Assembly: GCF_007751715.1 (NCBI RefSeq) | Contig: NZ_CP036292.1 | Span: forward strand, 3,410,001-3,474,000 | Reading direction: 5' to 3' | DNA length: 64,000 bases | Source of the DNA: Rosistilla oblonga | Lineage (GTDB): Bacteria > Planctomycetota > Planctomycetia > Pirellulales > Pirellulaceae | In this document: one piece after another, positions 10,405 to 17,163 of the stretch | Layout of the letters: each line of letters opens with the position of its first letter | Numbering within the stretch: the stretch's first letter is position 1 | Notes under the pieces: generated by a model | Seen by the model: the letters and a program-made list of their open reading frames with translations, nothing else | Databases searched by the model: none | What the model was told of the DNA's origin: nothing | Made by a program: the position numbers and the translations under genes

Positions 10405-12702
10405 CTACTGTGGCCCAAACGCGTCGGACATATATCCCTCACCCATGCCCATGCCCGCTTCGGGCATGGCCGTGGCGGCTTGAGCCTTCTGAAGTTTCTC
10501 GCGTTCATCGGCAAAGGTATAGCGACGGAATCGGAACGCGTCTTCGATTTCGTGCTGTACCACCAGGTTCCCCTGAGCGTCGAACAGCAACATCTTGCCG
10601 GGAGCGACCATCGGTTCCTCTTCCTCGTCGACAACGGCCAGATTTTCACCGCCGGCGATATCGACCAAGACGCCACGCGACTTGACCGAAGCACCATCCA
10701 ACTGCTTGATCGACAACGTCGAAGGATTGACGATCTCGTCGGTGAACGAAGCTTTGTCGAGGACCGAACCACGTGTGGCGGTTTCGAACTCAGCTGTCCG
10801 TTCGGTCGCAAAACCCCAGTCCCAATTGACTGCCACGATGTCAGCTGTCGCAGGCGACTTCTCGAAGGTCTTCCCTTCCAGCGTCGTCGTCGTTTCGGGT
10901 TTGATCGACCCGCCAGCGAACCAGGTGAGTTCTGGCAGCGATGCGGGTGGACTTGGTTCGCTCCATGCAGACCACAGATATCCCGAGCGGTAGGTGGATC
11001 CATGTTGCTTGGTGATCACTGCGTCTTCGGCGGTTCGACGTTGAACTCGGTCGAGGACCTCGGGATCGAGAGTCTTCAGCGGCGGGGCGAACCGACCGTT
11101 GATCGGATAGTTCGGATCTTCGACAGCAACCTGGATGCGATAGACATATTTGCGACCTGGTTGCGGGCCGTTTTCGTTGCGGCGGGGACTGTCGCGGAAA
11201 TCGTAGAACCGAATCAACTTGTATTCCGACGCGACGACAACCGTCGATCCCATCATGCCGCCAGGGCCCATCATCCCCTCGGAACCCATCATCATTTCCG
11301 GAGGCATCATCCCTTCGGAGCCCATCATCATCTCGGCTCCCATCATTCCCTCGGAACCCATCATGCCTTCGGCGCCCATCATCCCCGATCCCATGCCTGG
11401 ATTTCCCGGTCGGCGCTGGTTGAGCGCTCCGATGTCCAAGCGGGTGCCGGTGGCGGGGCCGGTGAGTTCGGGACCGACTTCGACCACTTCCTCTTCGACT
11501 TCGGCGGTGTCACGCTTTTTCTGGCCTGCCAGCGGGACTTGAGGATGGACCGCAAACTTCATGTAGTCTTGGATCAACAGCGGCGGAATCGGCATCGTCA
11601 AAACCGAATCCATGTAGGCGGGGGAGATCACTTCAGGCGAATACCCTGCCCAGTGTTTGATATACATCCGGTTCATGAATCCGTCGCTTGTCGTGACGAC
11701 CCAGTCCCCTTCTTTGGCCTCGATCTTCGCGTCGTTCGGCTCTTCCAATTGATCGACCGAACGATCGGTCACATCCGCTCGGATCACGCGAAACGCGATA
11801 TAGCGAGGACGGTCGCGGCGCGGGTCGAATCCCGTCGCGTCGCCGAGGGCGTCCTGGAACGCTTCGTTCAACAATTCGTTCGGCATCACGGCGGTACCCG
11901 CGATGAATTGGTGGGTATATGCGATCGGTTTCTGAGCGGTGCTGCCTCGCGGACCACCCGGCCCGCTGCCCATCATCTCTCCCATTCCCATGCCCGACCC
12001 CATTCCCGAAACGCGATAACCGCGGTCGTATTTAGGGTCGAGTTTTCGTGCCATCGATGTGCCGGTCATTCCCATGCCTCCCTCGCCGGAGCCCATTTCG
12101 GGCATCATCATCTCGGGCATCATCATTTCCGGCATCATGCCTTCCATGCCACTTCCGGCACCTTCGCCACCGCGGGCAGGACGGCGAGGCTTACGACGCT
12201 TGGGCTTCTTCTCCTCTTCGATTTCCATCTTCGGCGCATCTTCCAACGCGTCAAACGGATCGGGAGTTCCCGCCGGAGGATTCAGACTGAAGGCGCCCAG
12301 GACCGAAACGAGTTGAATGTTTTGCGGAGCGTATTCGGGGGCATCGATATCGGGATCGCGACGCTTGATCTTCGAACGGCTCTTGGGGAAACCCTTCTCT
12401 TTGAACTGCAAGCCAGCGTCGATCGAATCGCGGCTAAGCTCGACGTTCTTTTCGTACTTCACCGTCGCCACGCGAGGCTCTTCGGTTTCGATAGCTTCCC
12501 AGTGCGTCGTCTCCAGCTCGGTCATCACCTGTTTTGCTGTCGAAGTCAGATTTTCCGGGTTCTTCGACTCCGCAAATGGCTCGATGCTGACCCCCTTGTA
12601 GACAAGCAGCCCAAACACAACAACGACCAGCCCGAGGACTACCTTCTCCACATGGTTGATCGCGAGCTTCTTGATCGCGTCGCCGTCCATCTTGCCTTTC
12701 AT
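10405..12702 (-). CDS. Single-pass envelope protein with Met-rich tracts (PilM-linked, third gene)
   Basis: A 765-residue protein not matched to a named family. Residues 18-36 form one membrane helix after a short basic N-terminus, so most of the protein should be extracytoplasmic. A basic patch (KKPKRRKPRRPAR, about 165-177) is followed by Met-rich tracts at about 185-212 (repeats of PEMMM), 233-246 (GMGSGMGMG) and 436-485 (repeats of GSEGMM). The parts between look folded, for example FYDFRDSPRRNENGPQPGRKYVYRIQV near 500. It is the last gene of a three-gene minus-strand operon starting with a PilM-like protein, 95 bases after the second gene. By position it could serve in a type IV pilus-like or secretion assembly, but no PilP motif was recognised. 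Confidence 0.75.
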   Translation of the reverse strand: MKGKMDGDAIKKLAINHVEKVVLGLVVVVFGLLVYKGVSIEPFAESKNPENLTSTAKQVMTELETTHWEAIETEEPRVATVKYEKNVELSRDSIDAGLQFKEKGFPKSRSKIKRRDPDIDAPEYAPQNIQLVSVLGAFSLNPPAGTPDPFDALEDAPKMEIEEEKKPKRRKPRRPARGGEGAGSGMEGMMPEMMMPEMMMPEMGSGEGGMGMTGTSMARKLDPKYDRGYRVSGMGSGMGMGEMMGSGPGGPRGSTAQKPIAYTHQFIAGTAVMPNELLNEAFQDALGDATGFDPRRDRPRYIAFRVIRADVTDRSVDQLEEPNDAKIEAKEGDWVVTTSDGFMNRMYIKHWAGYSPEVISPAYMDSVLTMPIPPLLIQDYMKFAVHPQVPLAGQKKRDTAEVEEEVVEVGPELTGPATGTRLDIGALNQRRPGNPGMGSGMMGAEGMMGSEGMMGAEMMMGSEGMMPPEMMMGSEGMMGPGGMMGSTVVVASEYKLIRFYDFRDSPRRNENGPQPGRKYVYRIQVAVEDPNYPINGRFAPPLKTLDPEVLDRVQRRTAEDAVITKQHGSTYRSGYLWSAWSEPSPPASLPELTWFAGGSIKPETTTTLEGKTFEKSPATADIVAVNWDWGFATERTAEFETATRGSVLDKASFTDEIVNPSTLSIKQLDGASVKSRGVLVDIAGGENLAVVDEEEEPMVAPGKMLLFDAQGNLVVQHEIEDAFRFRRYTFADEREKLQKAQAATAMPEAGMGMGEGYMSDAFGPQ
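11248..11397 (-). repeat. Met/Gly/Glu tandem repeat in third PilM-linked gene
   Basis: This stretch encodes about 50 residues made of near-repeats such as GAEGMMGSEGMM and PPEMMMGSEGMM. In the DNA it shows as recurring CCCATCAT and CCTTCGGA-like words. A shorter tract of PEMMM repeats lies at about 12067-12150. Confidence 0.8.
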
Positions 12703-12797
12703 AATCGAATCTCCGTTTACTTCTGCCGTCGGTCGTTGGGTCGTTGTTTATCGGAAGAGGAGGATATTCCCATCCCCCTGTTGTGTTTAACTGAATC

Positions 12798-14612
12798 TTA
12801 AGGCGTAGCTGCCGCAGGGGCATCCGCAGCCGCTGGTGGAGCGGCTGCTGCCGGGGGAGCTTCCCCAGCCGCTGGATCTGCTGCAGGGGCCGGGGCAGCC
12901 GCTGGGGCCGCAGCGGGTGGTTCAGCAGCAGGTACTGCCCCATCTGCGGGAGGATCCGCTGCAGCGGGAGCATCGGCTGCCGCTGGAACTGGATCGGCCG
13001 CCGCCGCTGGAGCGGCTGCGGGGGCTGCTGCAACCGGCGCCTCGCCGATCGATTGATCGTTGACGACGGTTTCGGTCGTCACCTCCTCGACCCCCAATTT
13101 TTCGAGGTCGGGTGGATTGTAGATGTAGATCACTCCGTAGACCTCGATCGGAAGGTCGAACGGATACTCATCGGCTCGGCCTCCACCGACAGCACCGCCA
13201 CCCATGCCTAGTTCACCGAAGCCGGAGCCCATGCCGCCCATTTCCATGCCGCCCATCTCCATACCCATTCCCATCTCCATGCCGCCGCCCATGCCCATTC
13301 CGCCAGACGCAGCACCGCCTCCGCCGGAGGTGTTGATGCGGACTTGGCGAACTTCGACCATCAAGGGAGCGTTGCCGCAGGCTGCCAGCAATTGTGGCAG
13401 TTTGCGTTGGTCCATCTTCAGAGTCAGCTTGACCGGCAAGCGTTTGGCAACGTTCAAGAAAGCGTTTTCTGGGCTGGGACTCTCCATCGCCGAACGCAAT
13501 TCGCTGGCGGAGATCGGTTCATAAGCTGTGTTGACGTAGCGGTTTTCGGCTGGATCGACGGCTTCCATCCCGCCGTCGCCCATCCCCATGCCCATCTCGC
13601 TTCCCATCCCCATGCCCATATCCATTCCCGCGCCCATGTCCATTCCCATGCCCATCTCGCTACCCATGCCCATTCCCATGCCGTCGCCGCCTGCCATTTG
13701 CATCGCAGCTTTGGAAACGCGGCCGACACGGCCGGCAACGGCGCGGCCGAGTTGGATCTCGACGATCTCATGGACTGTCGCTTGGAACGGTTTGGTCGCC
13801 TTGCCGTTGACGGTGGAAACGATCTGCAACAGGTTCTTCAATACCCACAGATCCTCTTGGGAATACAGCACGTCCAAGGTCGATGGGGCTTCTTTGGTAC
13901 GCCATGGGAAAACTTGTTCCAGCAGCGTCGCTTGGCTGCCGGTCGACCAAGTGACAAGCGTTTCGGGGTCTTTGCTGACCGTGGGGCCCATGCCCATCTC
14001 GGCTCCCATCCCGCCGCTGCCCATCATCGCTTCGGGCATGCCCATTTCCATGCCGCCGGATCCCATTCCCATGCCCATTCCACCCGCGGTCGACGCGGCC
14101 TTGAAGTCGGCGGTCCACTTCGCACCGACAACTTCAGCGAGTCCGGGCAACTGGCCTTCGATGTACTCTTTGTAACGTTTTCGCAGCGTTTGAACGACTT
14201 CTTCATTCTCCGGCATCGGGAACTCGGTCGTCGTTTCGATCGGCAGGTATTTGCTGAACGCATCGACAAAGTCGTTGGTCCCGATCATGTTCAATTCGGT
14301 AGGCCATACCAAGATCTTCTCTTGGTATTCCCACTGCCGCTCCCACGCTGCCAAGACATCCTGCTGCAAGATGTCGACACGCTTTTCCATCTCGGTATGC
14401 GAGTGGGGATTGGGGTGCGTCGATGCGGTGCCACGGATCTGAGTCAGCGTGCTGTAGGCGCCGTCGATCGCCGATTTTTGCGACTCGGTGTTCGCCATCA
14501 ACGAAGACGTCGCGACCCACCAGATCGCGATCGATACGATCATCACCAAAGCCCACACGCCCCAGAAGGCATATTTGATCGCCGGTCCTAGTTTTTCTTT
14601 CAGCTTGTCCAT
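12798..14612 (-). CDS. Single-pass envelope protein with Met/Gly tracts and Pro/Ala tail (PilM-linked, second gene)
   Basis: A 604-residue protein. One membrane helix (about residues 15-35) is followed by a helical, probably extracytoplasmic region. Three tracts made almost only of Met, Gly, Ser, Glu and Asp lie at about 178-209, 303-349 and 438-474 (units such as MGMGMGSE and GMEMGMG). Between them are folded-looking segments with conserved-type hydrophobic patterns (LWVLKNLLQIVSTVNG; LPVKLTLKMDQRKLPQLL; LPIEVYGVIYIYNPP). The last ~90 residues are Pro/Ala-rich. The layout (N-terminal helix, then alpha/beta repeats, directly downstream of pilM) is like PilN/PilO-type pilus proteins and the PilO-like envelope proteins of Verrucomicrobia, which suggests a PilO-like role; this is inference. 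GAGG lies upstream of the ATG. Confidence 0.78.
   Translation of the reverse strand: MDKLKEKLGPAIKYAFWGVWALVMIVSIAIWWVATSSLMANTESQKSAIDGAYSTLTQIRGTASTHPNPHSHTEMEKRVDILQQDVLAAWERQWEYQEKILVWPTELNMIGTNDFVDAFSKYLPIETTTEFPMPENEEVVQTLRKRYKEYIEGQLPGLAEVVGAKWTADFKAASTAGGMGMGMGSGGMEMGMPEAMMGSGGMGAEMGMGPTVSKDPETLVTWSTGSQATLLEQVFPWRTKEAPSTLDVLYSQEDLWVLKNLLQIVSTVNGKATKPFQATVHEIVEIQLGRAVAGRVGRVSKAAMQMAGGDGMGMGMGSEMGMGMDMGAGMDMGMGMGSEMGMGMGDGGMEAVDPAENRYVNTAYEPISASELRSAMESPSPENAFLNVAKRLPVKLTLKMDQRKLPQLLAACGNAPLMVEVRQVRINTSGGGGAASGGMGMGGGMEMGMGMEMGGMEMGGMGSGFGELGMGGGAVGGGRADEYPFDLPIEVYGVIYIYNPPDLEKLGVEEVTTETVVNDQSIGEAPVAAAPAAAPAAAADPVPAAADAPAAADPPADGAVPAAEPPAAAPAAAPAPAADPAAGEAPPAAAAPPAAADAPAAATP
13190..14081 (-). 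repeat. Three Met/Gly codon repeat blocks in second PilM-linked gene
   Basis: Blocks at about 13985-14081, 13564-13706 and 13191-13301 are built from repeating CCCAT and CCCATGCC words on the plus strand (ATGGG units on the coding strand). They encode alternating Met-Gly with occasional Glu, Asp and Ser. Tracts like this are prone to length change by slippage. Confidence 0.8.
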
Positions 14613-14736
14613 AATTCAGTCCTCGGATTTGGGACGGGTGTCTCGGCCGGCGAATAAAGTTTGGTGTTGTAAATCGTGGTTAAATCGGAGTGTCGCGGCG
14701 AGGCGAATCGCTTCCGCGAGCGCCGCTCGCAAGCGA

Positions 14737-16974
14737 CTATATCTCGTTCGCGGGTTCTTCGGATTCCATCGCCTCGGCTTCTTCTTCGGCTAGCGCCGCA
14801 GCTTCGGCTTCCGCTTCAGCCCGCAGTTGCAATCTAAGCGATCGCGATTTGGGCTGCCAGCAAAACTGGAACGTGACAGCGTATTTCTTGGCTTCAAACG
14901 ATGGCGGTTGCTTGGGGCCGTCGTCCGCTGCGGCTTTGTCCTTGGGGGCGACTTCGACTTCGCCAAACACGTTGGTGCTGGCTTGTCCACCGCCCCCCAT
15001 CATCGCCCCGGCCATCATTCCGCCCCCCTGGCCTGCAGGGGCACCTTCGTATTCGGGATTCGGGATCTTGACCTCTTCCAAACCGGGATCGTTCAGTAGC
15101 AACGGGTAAGAGATTCCCATCTCTTTGGTCGTGAACGTTTCGGGAGTGATCAGATTGTTCGAATCGGTCAACGGAATGTTGACGGCTCCGTTCAAGAAGT
15201 TCTCGGTGAGGTATTTTCGAACGTGGTTACCAGCTTCTTGACCGATGATGTCGTTGTAGTAATGGAAGCCTTTGAGTTCGACGACCCAGCCTGGACCCTC
15301 GGGCCCGGTCAACGCCATCAGTTCCTCTTCGAACTGCGCCCGTTGTTCCTCGGTCGCTTGCTCGCGACGGGTGATCCGGAACCAGTTCCTCATCTCCAAG
15401 CGATAACGTTCAGCGATCGTATCGGTGTACCATTCCGACAGGTCGTCGAAGTATTGCGTTTCGATCGAATCGATGTAGATATCGGGTCGCTTCGAATAAG
15501 GCAGTTCCAGCGGGCTGGGGTACTGCGACGGCGATTGGTAATCGGGATGGTGCGGCATCAAGCCGTCGAGCATCGTCAGAAACTCGATCCAGATCAGCCG
15601 CCGTTCGCCGTTGCCCGACAACTCTTGACCGACGTTTTTCAGATACGCCAACTTGCTGATGTAATCGCTGTCGGTGCTCTTGTGTGTCGTCGCGTACGAT
15701 TGCGGTTGCGCCGACTGAGAGATCGCCGACGACCAACGCTCTTCGCGAACGACCGACCAATCGCGTTGCACGAACAGGTAGTGCCCGACAAAGCCAGCCA
15801 TCAGCGCCGCGGCACAGGCCAAAGCCCAAGGCTTTTTGGCGCGGATGATCCGATCGGTAAGGATCTCCTTCGGGACCAACGTCGTTTCGATCGGGCCCAG
15901 CCCCAACGCCTGCAGGCACAGCCCGTAACAGACGCCAAACGTGTATTGGTTCTCTTTGAAAACGGGCGAAGAGAGGACTTCGGGCCCCTGCAGCCGTTGG
16001 AAACCGTCGAGGACTTCCAAGGTGTAGCCGAGGTTTTTGCCGAGGTAGGGTCCCAGTCCCGGCAGTTTGACTGTGTTGCCGGTCAACAACAACTTGTCGA
16101 TCGTCGCCTCTTTGTGGATCGATTGGAAGAAGCCGATCGAGCGTTGGATCTCGGTGACCAGATCGTTGAAGACCGGACGCATCGTTTGGATGATCAGCTT
16201 CGGATCTTCGGCGTCGCGCGTGTTCCGCTTCAGATGCTCCGCCTTGGCGAAGGTCATCTTCAGGTCTTTAGTCAACTGGCGCGTGAAGTGGTTACCGCCC
16301 AACGGCATGCTGCGCTGCCAGACGCGGAAACCGTTGCTGATGATCAAGTCGGTCGAATCGGTACCCAAGGAAACCATCACGGTCGACGTGGGCGGGTTCT
16401 CGACGTCGAAGTCGTTTGCTTCCAAGCGATCGTTCATCCGATCGTAGGCGAGCATGTTGTACATCGCGATCGGCGCAAGCTGGATTAGATCGACTTCGAG
16501 CTCGGCGGTGTCGAAGGGCTTCAGTTGCTTGTAGACCTGATCGCGTTTCATCGCAAACAGACCGACCTCGGTCTCCAACGCGTAGCCCTCTTCGATCGTG
16601 CTACCGGGCATCATCTGGAAATCCCAGACGACGTCATCGAGATCAAACGGGATCTGTTGGCGGGCTTCGTAGCGAACGATGTCGCCGACCTTCTTCGCTT
16701 CGACGGGTGGCGGCTTGAAGAACTTCGACAGACCGCTTTGTCCGGGGACGCTGACGGCAACGCGATAGCCCCGAGTCTCGTTCCGCTCGAGAAATGTTTG
16801 CAGTGCGTCGCGAACCAACTCTTCAGGATCCGCTTCGGGATGGCTCAAGATCTTCGGGTATTCGATGTAGTCGAAGGCGTTGGCGACAACTTCGCCCCCA
16901 TCGATCTCGCAGCGAAGGGCTTTTAAAGCTGTCTGGCCAACTTCGATACCCCATACACTCGCATTGCTTGCCAT
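14737..16974 (-). CDS. pilM: PilM-like actin-fold protein fused to a transmembrane/extracytoplasmic part
   Basis: A 745-residue protein, about twice the length of PilM. Residues 1-360 read as PilM: GIEVGQTALKALR at the start, VSLGTDSTDLIISNG (phosphate-binding), and LLTGNTVKLPGLGPYLG (adenosine-binding). A membrane helix follows at about 395-412 (WALACAAALMAGFVGHYLF), then ~330 residues with PilN-like position and helical character, a short Gly/Met patch near 648-660 (GGGMMAGAMMGGGG), and an Ala/Glu-rich acidic tail. PilM binds PilN under the inner membrane in type IV pilus machines; here the cytoplasmic ATPase-like fold and the membrane partner appear joined. It is the first gene of the operon; AAGGAT lies before the ATG. 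Two Met/Gly-rich proteins follow. Confidence 0.82.
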   Translation of the reverse strand: MASNASVWGIEVGQTALKALRCEIDGGEVVANAFDYIEYPKILSHPEADPEELVRDALQTFLERNETRGYRVAVSVPGQSGLSKFFKPPPVEAKKVGDIVRYEARQQIPFDLDDVVWDFQMMPGSTIEEGYALETEVGLFAMKRDQVYKQLKPFDTAELEVDLIQLAPIAMYNMLAYDRMNDRLEANDFDVENPPTSTVMVSLGTDSTDLIISNGFRVWQRSMPLGGNHFTRQLTKDLKMTFAKAEHLKRNTRDAEDPKLIIQTMRPVFNDLVTEIQRSIGFFQSIHKEATIDKLLLTGNTVKLPGLGPYLGKNLGYTLEVLDGFQRLQGPEVLSSPVFKENQYTFGVCYGLCLQALGLGPIETTLVPKEILTDRIIRAKKPWALACAAALMAGFVGHYLFVQRDWSVVREERWSSAISQSAQPQSYATTHKSTDSDYISKLAYLKNVGQELSGNGERRLIWIEFLTMLDGLMPHHPDYQSPSQYPSPLELPYSKRPDIYIDSIETQYFDDLSEWYTDTIAERYRLEMRNWFRITRREQATEEQRAQFEEELMALTGPEGPGWVVELKGFHYYNDIIGQEAGNHVRKYLTENFLNGAVNIPLTDSNNLITPETFTTKEMGISYPLLLNDPGLEEVKIPNPEYEGAPAGQGGGMMAGAMMGGGGQASTNVFGEVEVAPKDKAAADDGPKQPPSFEAKKYAVTFQFCWQPKSRSLRLQLRAEAEAEAAALAEEEAEAMESEEPANEI

Positions 16975-17163
16975 GTGTTAATATCCTTGATCAACCTTCG
17001 ACCGGCGAAAATGGTCTAGGTCCTATCGGTCGCGATTTTAGTGTCGGAAAAGAGTGAAAAGCACAGTCTATCCTACGGGTGCGGAAAAGATGAGAGTAAA
17101 ATACATTGCACCCAGACTTATTTAATTTATCGAGGTCGCTATCCCAATGTCAAATTTTCTCAG

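Noticed and set aside
10480-12801. Plus-strand 773-codon open frame
   Set aside because: It is antisense to the Met-rich envelope gene; its His/Arg/Ala-rich product mirrors the Met/Gly repeats and has no family motif.
13564-13706. Repeats considered as a CRISPR array
   Set aside because: The units are short, codon-phased and lie inside an open frame; there are no spacers.
13344-14591. Plus-strand frame with His-Ala-His repeats
   Set aside because: The repeats are the reverse complement of Met/Gly codons of the real minus-strand gene.
15223-16488. Plus-strand 421-codon frame
   Set aside because: It is antisense to the PilM-like gene with no recognisable domain; long antisense frames are expected at this GC content.
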